Shown here: one piece after another, positions 32,755 through 41,930 of the stretch | Position numbering within the stretch: the first letter of the stretch is position 1 | Layout of the letters: each line of letters begins with the position of its first letter | DNA from: Chitinophagaceae bacterium | Lineage (GTDB): Bacteria; Bacteroidota; Bacteroidia; Chitinophagales; Chitinophagaceae | DNA: 64,000 bases | Assembly: GCA_947447265.1 (NCBI GenBank) | Contig: CANFKC010000018.1 | Location: 1 to 64,000, forward strand | Reading direction: 5' to 3' | Position numbers and translations under genes: made by a program | Notes under the pieces: model-generated | The model's database searches: none | The model's input: the letters and a program-made list of their open reading frames with translations, nothing else | Told to the model about the DNA's origin: nothing

Positions 32755-32794
32755 TTTCCTCAAAACAAGCTTAAACCTCTTTAAAACAAAAAAA

Positions 32795-34801
32795 ATGAAA
32801 AAACTATTACTATGTTTCGCAGTTGCTGCATTTGGAGTAACGGCAAACAGCTATGGTCAGTTTTTAACTGAAAATTTTGAAGGTGCATCAGTGCCTTCAT
32901 TGCCTACAGGCTGGAGTGATGTACACACCGGTGCTGGAAATGGCTGGCAAACCCATTCAGGCGGCGACTATACTATCCTGGCTTCGGCTGGTGCGGTTAT
33001 CCCTAGCCACACTACGTTTGCGTATATTGATGACCAGATAGCTCATAACAATAATCCGGCTAAAATGTCCAGCTCGGTATTCAGTATGGCATCATCATCA
33101 TCTGCGGCTTATGTTACTTTCGATGCATGGTTCCCTCAATATCGTATTACTTCAACTGGTCGTTCAGAAGTTGCATGGATAGAATTTTCAACTGATGGTG
33201 GTACTACTTACAGTGTTGTTGACTCTATCAGGGCTTCAGGCAGTGATTGGGTTCTGAAAGGTATTATGTTACCAACTACTACATCTGCTACCTGTAAAAT
33301 CCGTTTTTGCTATTCTGATAAAAGGGCAGCATCTGGTACCGATACAAGCGGTATCATAGGTATTGGTATCGATAACATCAAATTATTCAACCCTCCAGCA
33401 AGCGAAATAGCGCTTACACAGGTTACTCCGCTTGCCGGCGATCCAGGTGCTGACTATAAAGTAGTTGGCGGTAGTTTCGTATTCGGTGGTACAGTATTTA
33501 ATAATGGTGCTACAACCGTTACTGGTTTCAACGCTGGTTTTAAAGTAGGTACAGGTAGCTGGGTTACTGGTGCTGTTTCGGGTCTTTCAATAGCTCCGTT
33601 CACTTCTGGTACTTTCACTTGCACTGGCTCTCACACTGTTAGTTCAGTAAGTCAGCAGGCTGCTACTGTATTCGTAAGGGCAACAGGTGATGCTGTGTTC
33701 ACGAACGACTCATTAGGTACTTCAGTTAATGGTGTTGCTTCTTTCCCTACAAAAGTTCCTTTCTTTGAAGAACCAACCGGTACATGGTGCGGATGGTGCG
33801 TACGTGGTATCGTTTACATGGATTCTATCTACAAATTACACCCAGGTGGCGTAAGTGTGGTATCTGTTCATAACAGTGATCCTATGCAATCAGAAAATAC
33901 ATTAACTGCTAACTATGATGCTTTTGCCCGTACTAAAATTAGCGGTTTCCCTAGCCTAATAGCTGACAGGTTATTTGTTTCTGACCCATCAAATGTTATT
34001 CCTTACTACAATGCGTTGGTTAACTATTTCGGTTTCGCTAACATCAGCATGACATCTGCACTTTCTGGTTCTAACCTTAACATAACAACTAAAGTAACGC
34101 CAACATTAAATCTTTCTGGTGATTACAGGGTTGAGCTTATTGTTACTGAAGACAGGGTTCATGGCACAACAGCAGGTTGGGAACAGCACAACTACTACAA
34201 TGGTGGTGGTTCTGGCGCAATGCAGAATGCTGAATACAATTTTGCAACACTTGCGAGCACTATCCCAGCTACACAGATGTACTATGACTATGTAGCTCGT
34301 TACACAGTTCCAGATCTTTCTACATCTCCTAATGGTGTTGCAGGTAGCTTACCATCTAGCATGGTTGCAGGTACTCCGTATTCTTATACGTTCTCTCCTG
34401 TGCCAATAACTTCTACATGGAAATCAAACAAAATGCGTGGTATTGTTGTTTTGATTGACAACAATTCTACCAGCCTTACTTATGGCATGGCGTTAAACAG
34501 TGTGAACACACGTTGGTATGTTGGTGTATCTGACGTTAAAGCAGGTATCCAGGGTCTTCGTGTATTCCCTAACCCAGCTTCTCAGAACGCAAACGTTATT
34601 TTCGATCTTGACAATAACTCAGAAGTTTCTGTAAATGTTTATGATGTTATGGGTCGTATCGTATCAACCAGCACTGAGCAAATGAATGCAGGTGAACACG
34701 AAACAAACATTAACGTTGCGAACTTTGCGCCAGGTGTTTACAATGTTGTAATTGCTACTGCAAACGGTTCAGTAACTGAGCGTTTGACTGTAACTAAATA
34801 A
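32795..34801 (+). CDS. T9SS-exported Omp28-like protein, paralog of the previous gene
   Basis: 668 residues from the ATG at 32795, where a signal peptide begins (M-K-K-L-L-L-C-F-A-V...S-Y-G-Q); an in-frame start at 32675 would lie upstream of the promoter element and is rejected. Same order as its neighbour: choice-of-anchor J domain (L-T-E-N-F-E-G-A-S-V-P-S-L-P-T-G-W), CARDB-like region, Omp28 thioredoxin-like segment with C-G-W-C (332-335), and type A sorting signal (V-F-P-N-P-A-S-Q-N-A ... R-L-T-V-T-K). Codons end in T or A more often than in neighbouring genes, a usual sign of high expression in this group. Own promoter and terminator. Confidence 0.88.
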   Translation: MKKLLLCFAVAAFGVTANSYGQFLTENFEGASVPSLPTGWSDVHTGAGNGWQTHSGGDYTILASAGAVIPSHTTFAYIDDQIAHNNNPAKMSSSVFSMASSSSAAYVTFDAWFPQYRITSTGRSEVAWIEFSTDGGTTYSVVDSIRASGSDWVLKGIMLPTTTSATCKIRFCYSDKRAASGTDTSGIIGIGIDNIKLFNPPASEIALTQVTPLAGDPGADYKVVGGSFVFGGTVFNNGATTVTGFNAGFKVGTGSWVTGAVSGLSIAPFTSGTFTCTGSHTVSSVSQQAATVFVRATGDAVFTNDSLGTSVNGVASFPTKVPFFEEPTGTWCGWCVRGIVYMDSIYKLHPGGVSVVSVHNSDPMQSENTLTANYDAFARTKISGFPSLIADRLFVSDPSNVIPYYNALVNYFGFANISMTSALSGSNLNITTKVTPTLNLSGDYRVELIVTEDRVHGTTAGWEQHNYYNGGGSGAMQNAEYNFATLASTIPATQMYYDYVARYTVPDLSTSPNGVAGSLPSSMVAGTPYSYTFSPVPITSTWKSNKMRGIVVLIDNNSTSLTYGMALNSVNTRWYVGVSDVKAGIQGLRVFPNPASQNANVIFDLDNNSEVSVNVYDVMGRIVSTSTEQMNAGEHETNINVANFAPGVYNVVIATANGSVTERLTVTK

Positions 34802-34822
34802 TTATTAGTTTTTAGGTTTTTG

Positions 34823-34853
34823 AAGCAGGCTATCCTCACCGGGTAGCCTGCTT
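34823..34853 (+). terminator. Terminator
   Basis: AAGCAGGCTA...TAGCCTGCTT stem followed by TGTTTTAT, after the 32795 gene. First of three successive terminators sharing the GGCTA/TAGCC core. Confidence 0.85.
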
Positions 34854-35023
34854 TGTTTTATGACATTAATGTGGCAGTAATGCAGGTATTTTTTGCCATG
34901 AAATGGCATATTTTGCTAGTTAGGCATGGTATTTGTTAAACTATATTTAAGACATGGAAGCGCCATAAATTTATTTGGCAAAAACATGATTTTACATTAA
35001 TTTGCAACGATAAATTTTAGAGG

Positions 35024-35746
35024 ATGAAGAAGTTTTTATTTTTCCTGAGTGCTATAGTTGTTTTATTTGGTTCCACTGCATCGTTTGCACAAACTTTTTC
35101 TATTGAAAAAGATACTGTAAGGCTTACTTACCTGCAAGGTACAGGTTTGCAATTTATGAGGGATTCGATTGTTCCCGGTGCTAGTTCAACTATCATTGAC
35201 TGGAGGGTGATTGCAACAAATTTCCCGGCGGATTGGTTAGCTACCAGCCCTGGTATATGCGATAACCAAAGTTGCTATCCTATGAGCCTGCTTTGGCCTT
35301 CAGGTGCCACTAAAACCAGTCTTGCTTATGGTAATGGCGCAGGTTATGTACGTGATTTTCACCTGCAACTTAACCTTACCGGTGCAACAACTGCGGGTAC
35401 CTACTATGTAGTTGTAAGGCTTAATGGCGGTACTACTGATACCACTCAGGTATATTCAGTTACTTTCGCGCCTACTGCTATTCACAACATCAGCAAATCA
35501 ATGGACGAAATTTCATTGTATCCTAACCCTACTAACAACGACATTAATGTTGTTTACGATGCAAACGCAGACATTAAGACAATATCTGTTTACAACATCA
35601 TTGGTAAGGCATTGGCAGTATACAAGCCAACTGCTGAGAACAGCGCTAACCTGAGCCTTGAAAATGTGCCTGCCGGTATCTATTTCCTGAGGTTGATCAA
35701 TTCAAAAGGTGAAGTTGTTGTAACCAGGAAATTTACAAAGCAATAA
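35024..35746 (+). CDS. Small T9SS cargo protein, copy A of a tandem pair
   Basis: 240 residues. Signal peptide ends S-F-A-Q (about 22). A domain of about 130 residues follows with two Cys (C-D-N-Q-S-C, probably a disulphide), opening F-S-I-E-K-D-T-V-R-L-T-Y. The last 75 residues are a type A T9SS signal (L-Y-P-N-P-T-N-N-D-I-N-V-V-Y ... R-K-F-T-K-Q). About 60% of residues match the next gene over the full length by eye. The domain is not one I can name; it reads as an Ig-like or extracellular beta-sandwich. Confidence 0.8.
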   Translation: MKKFLFFLSAIVVLFGSTASFAQTFSIEKDTVRLTYLQGTGLQFMRDSIVPGASSTIIDWRVIATNFPADWLATSPGICDNQSCYPMSLLWPSGATKTSLAYGNGAGYVRDFHLQLNLTGATTAGTYYVVVRLNGGTTDTTQVYSVTFAPTAIHNISKSMDEISLYPNPTNNDINVVYDANADIKTISVYNIIGKALAVYKPTAENSANLSLENVPAGIYFLRLINSKGEVVVTRKFTKQ

Positions 35747-35769
35747 TTTCTTACAACGTAATTTATATG

Positions 35770-35794
35770 GCAGGCTACCATTCTGGTAGCCTGC
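35770..35794 (+). terminator. Terminator
   Basis: GCAGGCTACCA-ttc-TGGTAGCCTGC followed by TTTTTT, behind copy A. Confidence 0.9.
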
Positions 35795-35894
35795 TTTTTT
35801 ATGTGCTGGTTAGGGCCGACACAAAGTAGCTATAAGTACTTTTTTTGTGGTTGTTTCGGGAAATATCGATATATTGCAATACAATCTCCGTTAT

Positions 35895-36623
35895 ATGAAA
35901 AAAATGCTATCCTTTTTTATTACTACAATTATTGTGCTGCTCGCTGCAAATACCTATGCACAATCTTTCTCTATCGAAAAAGACACGGTAAAAATCATTT
36001 ACCACTATACCGGCAGTTCTCATTTGTATCGCGATAGTATTGTTCCTCCTGCAAGCGGATCGGTCATCTTGAACTGGAAAGTAAAAGCTACCAACTTCCC
36101 TGCGGACTGGCTGAATTGCACAACTATTTGCGACAACAGATCGTGCTACAATTGGTCTATGTTGTGGGTATCGGGTGCAGGCATTAATAAGACTTCCGAC
36201 GCTTATGGAGCAGGGGCAGGTTTTATAAGGGATTTTCATCTTGGGCTTGACTTTGATACGGTGCACTCTTCGGGTACCTACTACCTCGTGCTGAGCCTGG
36301 CGTCTGGTCTTACTGACACTACACAGGTATACCAGGTAACCTATATCCCGACCGCTGTACCTACAATTGCTAATGCCGCTACTGAAGTACAGGTATACCC
36401 AAACCCGACCACAAACGATATTAATGTGGTATATAGCCCTGCAGCCGACATAAAGACGATTTCGGTGTACAGTATAATTGGTAAGCCGATGGCCATTTAT
36501 AAAACAACTACAGACAACAGCGCGAACCTAAGCCTCGAAAACGTGCCTGCAGGTATTTACTTCATGAGGCTGATCAATGCCAGTGGTGAAGTGGTAACAA
36601 CAAGAAAATTCACGAAACAATAA
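35895..36623 (+). CDS. Small T9SS cargo protein, copy B of a tandem pair
   Basis: 242 residues from the ATG at 35895, where the signal peptide (M-K-K-M-L-S-F-F...N-T-Y-A-Q) starts; an earlier in-frame start at 35847 would add 16 residues without signal character. Same plan as copy A: F-S-I-E-K-D-T-V-K-I-I-Y, I-C-D-N-R-S-C-Y and a sorting signal V-Y-P-N-P-T-T-N-D-I-N-V-V-Y ... R-K-F-T-K-Q. The sorting signals of the two copies are nearly identical, the N-terminal domains more diverged. Confidence 0.8.
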   Translation: MKKMLSFFITTIIVLLAANTYAQSFSIEKDTVKIIYHYTGSSHLYRDSIVPPASGSVILNWKVKATNFPADWLNCTTICDNRSCYNWSMLWVSGAGINKTSDAYGAGAGFIRDFHLGLDFDTVHSSGTYYLVLSLASGLTDTTQVYQVTYIPTAVPTIANAATEVQVYPNPTTNDINVVYSPAADIKTISVYSIIGKPMAIYKTTTDNSANLSLENVPAGIYFMRLINASGEVVTTRKFTKQ

Positions 36624-36644
36624 AAGTTCCCCAACTACAAATAT

Positions 36645-36673
36645 AAAAGGCTACCCTCAATAGGTAGCCTTTT
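36645..36673. terminator. Bidirectional terminator
   Basis: AAAAGGCTACC-ctcaata-GGTAGCCTTTT, a perfect 11-bp stem with A and T flanks, between copy B (plus) and the M3 peptidase gene (minus). Confidence 0.9.
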
Positions 36674-36697
36674 GCTTTATGGTAATGCTCATTTCGG

Positions 36698-38428
36698 TTA
36701 TTCGCCAGCAATTTCTGCAAGTGCCGGTTGCACAAATGCAACCAGTTCTTTAATATAGGCAGGAGACAAATCGAACTTTATACCTGCTGTTGCGTAAAGC
36801 TCTTTTAGGGTTTTGGTGTAGCCTTCACTGAGCGCTGCACGGTAGTTGCTCAGCGCCTGGTTTTTATCTTGTCTGTACTGGCGCCACATAGCTATAGCAC
36901 CCAGTTGCGCAATGCCGTATTCAATGTAATAGAACGGCACTTCAAACAGATGGAGTTGTTTCTGCCAGAAGTTGGTGCGGTACTCTTCAAAGCCACTCCA
37001 ATCTACAATACCCGTTGAAAATTCATTCAGTATATTGATCCATTCTTCTTCCCTTTGTGCGGTAGTGTGGCCCGGGTTAGTGTATATCCAGTGCTGGAAT
37101 TTATCTATGGTAGCTATCCATGGCAGCACGCTGATCACGCGTTCCATTTCTTCAAGCCTTGCACGTTGCAATTCGGTTTTATCGGCGAAGAAAACATCCC
37201 AATGCTCCATGGTAAACAATTCCATACTCATGCTCGCCAGTTCGGCAATTTCCATCGGGTATTCTTTAAACGATGTGAGCGGTAAATGGTGCGAAAGGAA
37301 CGAATGCACCGCATGCCCACCTTCGTGCATCATGGTAATAACATCGCCCATGGTGCCGGCCGCATTCATAAAAATAAATGGTACACCCGTTTCTGCCAGT
37401 GGGCAGTTATAGCCACCGGGAGCCTTACCCTTCCTGCTTTCCAGGTCCAGGCGTTGCATATCGCGCATGGTTTCCAGGCAGCCACTGAAGTAAGGATTGA
37501 GGCGGTTGAATACTTCTATTGCCTTTTCACTCAGCTCTTTACCGGTATGGAAAGGCTGCAGGGGTTGTGTGCCTTTTGGTTCTGCATCAGTATCCCACGG
37601 GCGCATAACATCAAGGCCAAGGCGCTTTTTACGGGCATTGGTAAGCATTGCCTGCAGCGGCAAAATATGTTCTTTCACTGCCTGGTGAAATGCGAAGCAA
37701 TCATCAATGGTGTAATCAAAGCGACCCAGTTCGCGGAATTTATAATCGCGGTAGTTATCAAAGCCTGCGTTTACGGCTATCTGATGGCGCAATGCAATCA
37801 ATTCGTTGAAAAGTTCGTTCAGCTTATCTTTATCCTGCAGCCTGCGTGCCGCCATTTTCCGGAATACACCTTCCCTGACATCGCGTTCAGGGTTTTGCAA
37901 AAATTTTGCAGCCTGTTGCATAGTATACTCCTTGCCATCCACGTCCACACTCATGCCGCCGGATATAACGCCATATTGCTGTGCTTTCAGGCTCATTTCA
38001 GCCTGTAGCTGCACGTTCTCGTCGCGGTACAGTTTAATGGCATTATCTACATTACGCAGGTAAGGGAAATATAATTTCGGATCCAGTTCTTTGGTGAATG
38101 GGGAAGCCTGAAGTTTCTTGTTCAGTTCAAAGCTATAGGGCTTCATTTTAGGCTCTATTTCCATGCAGAAGAACGTAAAGGCTTCTTCAAAGGCTTTGTT
38201 GGTGGTGTCGCAGGTCATTTTAATTTGCCTCCAGCAGGCATCTTCGCTTATTACGGCTTCCAGTTCACTAACATCATGCAGCCAGTTTTCCAGGTCTTGC
38301 AGGGTATCGAGTTTTCTATCTACAAGGTTGGTGAACCATGGTTCTAATGCAGCCCAGTCGGTCAGCACAAAATCAGCGGGCAAAAATGTTCTCTTTATTT
38401 TCTCTATCGGGATGAATTCAGTTTGCAT
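36698..38428 (-). CDS. M3-family oligoendopeptidase
   Basis: 576 residues, the size usual for oligoendopeptidase F-like enzymes. Zinc motif H-E-G-G-H in M-M-H-E-G-G-H-A-V-H-S-F, with the third ligand Glu in the following helix (A-E-L-A-S-M-S-M-E-L-F), and Y-Y-I-E-Y-G-I-A near the C-terminus supplying the substrate-contacting Tyr. No signal peptide: cytoplasmic, cleaving short peptides produced by other proteases. Single-gene unit on the minus strand. Confidence 0.93.
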   Translation of the reverse strand: MQTEFIPIEKIKRTFLPADFVLTDWAALEPWFTNLVDRKLDTLQDLENWLHDVSELEAVISEDACWRQIKMTCDTTNKAFEEAFTFFCMEIEPKMKPYSFELNKKLQASPFTKELDPKLYFPYLRNVDNAIKLYRDENVQLQAEMSLKAQQYGVISGGMSVDVDGKEYTMQQAAKFLQNPERDVREGVFRKMAARRLQDKDKLNELFNELIALRHQIAVNAGFDNYRDYKFRELGRFDYTIDDCFAFHQAVKEHILPLQAMLTNARKKRLGLDVMRPWDTDAEPKGTQPLQPFHTGKELSEKAIEVFNRLNPYFSGCLETMRDMQRLDLESRKGKAPGGYNCPLAETGVPFIFMNAAGTMGDVITMMHEGGHAVHSFLSHHLPLTSFKEYPMEIAELASMSMELFTMEHWDVFFADKTELQRARLEEMERVISVLPWIATIDKFQHWIYTNPGHTTAQREEEWINILNEFSTGIVDWSGFEEYRTNFWQKQLHLFEVPFYYIEYGIAQLGAIAMWRQYRQDKNQALSNYRAALSEGYTKTLKELYATAGIKFDLSPAYIKELVAFVQPALAEIAGE

Positions 38429-38787
38429 CAGTTTATTTTTATTGACTGCAAATTACAATATGGCGGAGTAAAAACATGGATTACTATCTGCTAATAAGCA
38501 AAAATTAAGATTTCCACTTTTTCTGTGTTCAGGTTGCTTTTTGCCGCGACCTCCTGAGCAGGTAGCGGTAATTGATAGCTGCAATATTATTTTATTTATA
38601 GTGGAAAATTTGATAATGTCACGTATCTTTTTTCATTATAAATAAATGTTGAGTAGTTGTAAATAGTTGATTTACAATACTAAAATAGATGTATGTAATA
38701 TTTTGTGTTTGCATATTGAAAATTAAAATAGTTAAATAGGACCCTGAAATTTTTTTAGTCCAATTGCAATTACTACTTTTGTCATAG

Positions 38788-38928
38788 TTGTGAATTTAAT
38801 GGGTTAGTAAGTAGAGCTGCTGGATTCCTCCGGCGGCTCTCATTTTTTCAGGAAAGTCAGCAAAATTTATTCTTCAAATATCAATACTCAAATGTGCCAT
38901 GCTTCAAAAAGTGTGGCACATTTTTTTT
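38788..38928 (+). ncRNA. Candidate small RNA with two hairpins
   Basis: Promoter element TACTTTTG (38774-38781), predicted start near 38788, hairpin GAGCTGCTGGA-ttcc-TCCGGCGGCTC (38814-38839; two G-U pairs) followed by CATTTTTTC, then terminator AATGTGCCA...TGGCACATT (38891-38922) with TTTTTTTT. No open frame inside. The RNA would be about 60 or 140 bases depending on which hairpin stops transcription. It matches no RNA family I recognise. Confidence 0.4.
38891..38922 (+). terminator. Strong terminator in the radA upstream gap
   Basis: AATGTGCCA (38891-38899) and TGGCACATT (38914-38922), 9-bp stem, followed by TTTTTTTT. There is no protein gene before it, which is why an RNA gene is suspected. 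Confidence 0.85.
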
Positions 38929-39048
38929 ACCTGCTGCAACAAAAATTTATGCACAATTTTTCGCGGGTTGATAACCAATATAATTGCTAATTGTGGACAT
39001 CGCCCCGGGTGCTTTGTGTGAGATTTTATAAACGCTTACATTCGTAGC

Positions 39049-40419
39049 ATGGCGAAAACAAAATCTGCTTTTTTTTGTCAGCAGTGCGGATACGAGACAC
39101 CAAAGTGGACGGGCAAATGCCCATCATGCAACGCATGGAATTCGTTTGTGGAGGAAGTAGTGCAACGGGATGAAAAAGGTAAACCCAATATGAATTGGGA
39201 TGCCGATAATAAAGAGGCGAAGAAGGCGCATAAGCTTGATGAAGTAGTGCATGTAAATGAAGCGCGCATGGTAGCGCCAGATGCGGAGCTGAACAGGGTA
39301 TTGGGCGGTGGCCTTGTGCCGGGTTCAGTAATACTTGTTGCGGGCGAACCGGGCATAGGTAAGTCTACATTGTTTTTGCAGGTGGCCCTGTTGTGGAACA
39401 ATATTACCACACTCTATGTATCGGGAGAAGAGAGCGCGCAGCAAATAAAGCTACGTGCGGAAAGGCTTGGATTGAATAACCCCAACCTGTACCTGCTTAC
39501 AGCAACAGATACTAACACCATCTTCCAGGAAGTGAAGAAGATAAAGCCGCAGATGCTCATCATTGACTCTATACAAACACTGGAGTCAAGCTATGTAGAA
39601 TCGGCAGCAGGAAGTGTATCGCAGGTAAGGGAGTGTGCGGCTGAATTACAGAAGTTTGCCAAGACCAGTAACATACCTGTATTTATAATAGGGCACATTA
39701 CTAAAGAGGGTTCTATTGCAGGGCCGAAAGTATTAGAACATATTGTTGATACGGTGCTGCAGTTTGAAGGCGACCGGCATTATGCGTATCGTATTTTGCG
39801 CACGCTCAAAAACCGTTTCGGTTCTACCTCAGAACTTGGAATTTATGAAATGATCACGCAGGGCATGCGCCCTGTTACCAACCCATCGGAGATATTGCTT
39901 TCGCAACACGATGAGCCATTGAGCGGCATCGCCATTGCGGCAACTATGGAAGGCCTTCGGCCGATGATGATAGAAGTGCAGGCGCTGGTAACACAAGCGG
40001 TATATGGCAACCCACAGCGCACGGTAAGCGGCCTCGATCCGCGGCGCATGCAACTGATACTTGCGGTATTAGAAAAGCGTGGCGGTTTCCACTTCGGAGC
40101 GAAGGACGTATTCGTAAATATAGCCGGTGGTTTAAAAATAGAAGACCCTTCAATAGAGCTGGCTGTAGTGTGCGCTTTACTATCATCATACGAGGATAAA
40201 GCACTGCCATCCAACATCTGTCTGGTAGGTGAGATTGGCCTGAGCGGAGAGATTCGCGCCATCAACCGCATAGACCAGCGCATAGCCGAAGCAGACAAAC
40301 TGGGCATGGATGTCATCTTCATTCCCAAAGCCAACGCCAAGGGCCTGAACACAAAGGCTTTTAAAATTGAAATAAAGACGGTGAATAAGGTGGAGGATGT
40401 TTATAAGATGTTGTTTTAG
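39049..40419 (+). CDS. radA: DNA repair protein RadA
   Basis: 456 residues, full length. N-terminal zinc finger C-Q-Q-C-G-Y...C-P-S-C-N-A-W; RecA-like ATPase with Walker A G-E-P-G-I-G-K-S-T (99-107); the RadA-specific K-N-R-F-G motif; and a C-terminal Lon-protease-like domain (G-L-D-P-R-R-M-Q, F-V-N-I-A-G-G-L, L-V-G-E-I-G-L-S-G-E-I-R). It is a hexameric helicase that extends recombination intermediates. No visible Shine-Dalgarno sequence. Confidence 0.97.
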   Translation: MAKTKSAFFCQQCGYETPKWTGKCPSCNAWNSFVEEVVQRDEKGKPNMNWDADNKEAKKAHKLDEVVHVNEARMVAPDAELNRVLGGGLVPGSVILVAGEPGIGKSTLFLQVALLWNNITTLYVSGEESAQQIKLRAERLGLNNPNLYLLTATDTNTIFQEVKKIKPQMLIIDSIQTLESSYVESAAGSVSQVRECAAELQKFAKTSNIPVFIIGHITKEGSIAGPKVLEHIVDTVLQFEGDRHYAYRILRTLKNRFGSTSELGIYEMITQGMRPVTNPSEILLSQHDEPLSGIAIAATMEGLRPMMIEVQALVTQAVYGNPQRTVSGLDPRRMQLILAVLEKRGGFHFGAKDVFVNIAGGLKIEDPSIELAVVCALLSSYEDKALPSNICLVGEIGLSGEIRAINRIDQRIAEADKLGMDVIFIPKANAKGLNTKAFKIEIKTVNKVEDVYKMLF

Positions 40420-40654
40420 GCGGCATTATTAAATTATGCATGACTATCAATATGTGCACAATGTAGGGGCGATTCCTTGGTGTCGCCCTAAAGCGGTGTA
40501 TGTTATGTCGACCGTATTGTTGTGAGGTTGCTTCTCTGCGTTCGCAATGACCGCGACTTTTTTCGGATGGTAGTATCCATGTTAGGCAGGGCAACCGCAA
40601 GGGATTGCCCCTACAAAATTCGAATCGATACAAAAAGATACGGTTACCGGCATA
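40420..40654. repeat. Composite intergenic repeat between radA and the DUF4476 gene
   Basis: Contains GTAGGGGCGATTCC...GGTGTCGCCC (about 40465-40490) and the reverse-oriented GGGCAACCGCAAGGGATTGC followed by CCCTAC (40589-40613), which pair as the ends of a large inverted structure. Between them, on the minus strand, CATTGCGAACGCAGAGAAGC followed by AACCTCAC (40513-40551) is the CATTGCGA...GAAGCAA word common in intergenic DNA of many bacteria. It looks like nested mobile intergenic elements; no coding function. Confidence 0.6.
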
Positions 40655-40680
40655 AAAAAAGGTGCACGAAGCACCTTTTT
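40655..40680. terminator. Bidirectional terminator
   Basis: AAAAAGGTGC-acgaa-GCACCTTTTT between convergent radA and the DUF4476 gene. Confidence 0.85.
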
Positions 40681-40701
40681 TAAAAATTGTTTGTTGGGCT
40701 A

Positions 40702-41667
40702 TTATTGGCCTAAAAATTCGTTCAATTCAGTTTTGCTGGCATCGAATGAAAATACATTGTTCACTTTAAAGTAGTTGCTCTTGTCAGTAGTTTTAGGGTA
40801 AGCAGCTTTTGCGAACGTTAATTTTGATTCTTCAAAACCAAATAGCTTGCAAATTTCCACTACCTGGTCGGTTGAAAGGCAATTAGAAGCCAGTATGCTT
40901 TTTGCAGTAGATAGCTTGGTGTCTTCAAAGCTGGTTTCCTTAATTGTTTTTTTAGCTGCACCAAAGCTGCTCATATCCATAGGGTAGCTGCAACCACTTT
41001 TTGCAGGTGCAGGTTCTGTGTAGTTGCCGCCCGTGCTGCTTGATGAGCTGCTGTAGGTAGTAGTAGTGGTGGTCGTTTGGCGCACATTGCTGTTTACACC
41101 GCCATTTACGTTCCCGTCATTAATATTGAGGTTCATATTCACTCCGTTGCCGCCATTGGTCGGGTCTGCAATATTCACGCTCATATTTACGCCTCCGCCA
41201 TTCACACTCATATTTACGCCCGCAGGGTCGTTACTAACTACAGTGGTTGATTGTGTAGTAGTCTGTGTAACTGCAGGTGCGCCAAAATGGACATAATACA
41301 TATCAGGAGGAGCAACATAATTCTCGGGCATAGTCGTTGAGCCAAATAAACGGATCTTTAATTCGCCCTTGCCCGTCCTTTTAATTTTATAGGTTACGTC
41401 AGCGAACTTGTTATCAAGGTCTTTCGTTGATAATCTATTGCTTATTTCCTGCTTGGTTTTGTCTTCAAATAAAATTCTTGCAGCATAATAATCGTTATTG
41501 AGGCCATCAACACGCACATTGGTTTGTGGAGCAGTATTTTGTTTTATACCGTTTAAAACCAGGTAAAAGCGGTCTCCATCTTCCGAGAATATGGTAACTG
41601 CGCCTTGGGCGAATGAGATAAAGGGCATGGCCGCAATGGCTAAGACGAATAGTAGTTTCTTTTTCAT
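40702..41667 (-). CDS. Secreted DUF4476-domain protein
   Basis: 321 residues. Signal peptide ends I-S-F-A-Q (about 21). N-terminal beta domain (V-T-I-F-S-E-D-G-D-R-F-Y-L-V-L-N-G, residues 24-115). A low-complexity middle (about 150-215) repeats N-M-S-V-N-G-G-G-V-N-M-S-V-N and N-M-N-L-N-I-N, then Thr/Ser-rich. The last 90 residues are the DUF4476 helical domain (S-F-E-D-T-K-L-S-T-A-K-S-I-L-A-S-N-C-L...V-C/E-I-C-K-L-F-G-F-E). Such proteins are common in Chitinophagaceae; function unknown. Periplasmic or surface. Confidence 0.85.
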   Translation of the reverse strand: MKKKLLFVLAIAAMPFISFAQGAVTIFSEDGDRFYLVLNGIKQNTAPQTNVRVDGLNNDYYAARILFEDKTKQEISNRLSTKDLDNKFADVTYKIKRTGKGELKIRLFGSTTMPENYVAPPDMYYVHFGAPAVTQTTTQSTTVVSNDPAGVNMSVNGGGVNMSVNIADPTNGGNGVNMNLNINDGNVNGGVNSNVRQTTTTTTTYSSSSSSTGGNYTEPAPAKSGCSYPMDMSSFGAAKKTIKETSFEDTKLSTAKSILASNCLSTDQVVEICKLFGFEESKLTFAKAAYPKTTDKSNYFKVNNVFSFDASKTELNEFLGQ

Positions 41668-41887
41668 TTGTTTCTTTTTTCTAGTACAAGATTAGTGATT
41701 TTTCTTAAGACAATAAATTTTGCAACTGTTAAGACAAAGAGCGTGCCAAAAATAATTGGGGTGTAATCGGGTATCTGTTAACGAATCACGATTAGGAAAA
41801 GAGGAGAGCTATAGCCGGGCTATAAGTTATAATAAAAAATATTTTTAAAAAATGATGCACAATTCAGCAATGCATTGGTTTCTTATG

Positions 41888-41895
41888 TATCTTTG
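41888..41895 (+). promoter_or_regulatory. TAnnTTTG -7 element for the PadR gene
   Basis: TATCTTTG, 36 bases before the ATG at 41931. No good -33 box. No obvious operator palindrome nearby. Confidence 0.5.
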
Positions 41896-41930
41896 AATTA
41901 GGTATTGAAGCAGCAAAATAAACAACGACT

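Larger units (their letters stand above)
38429..39048. other. 620-base gap holding a possible small RNA
   Basis: No protein gene. AT-rich up to about 38770, then a -7 element (TACTTTTG, 38774-38781), two hairpins (38814-38839 and 38891-38922, the second a clear terminator), then about 120 bases before radA with no recognisable site. Confidence 0.5.

Noticed and set aside
32675-32794. Forty-residue N-terminal extension of the second Omp28-like protein
   Set aside because: It lies across the likely promoter (TACATTTG, 32747) and would bury the signal peptide that starts at 32795.
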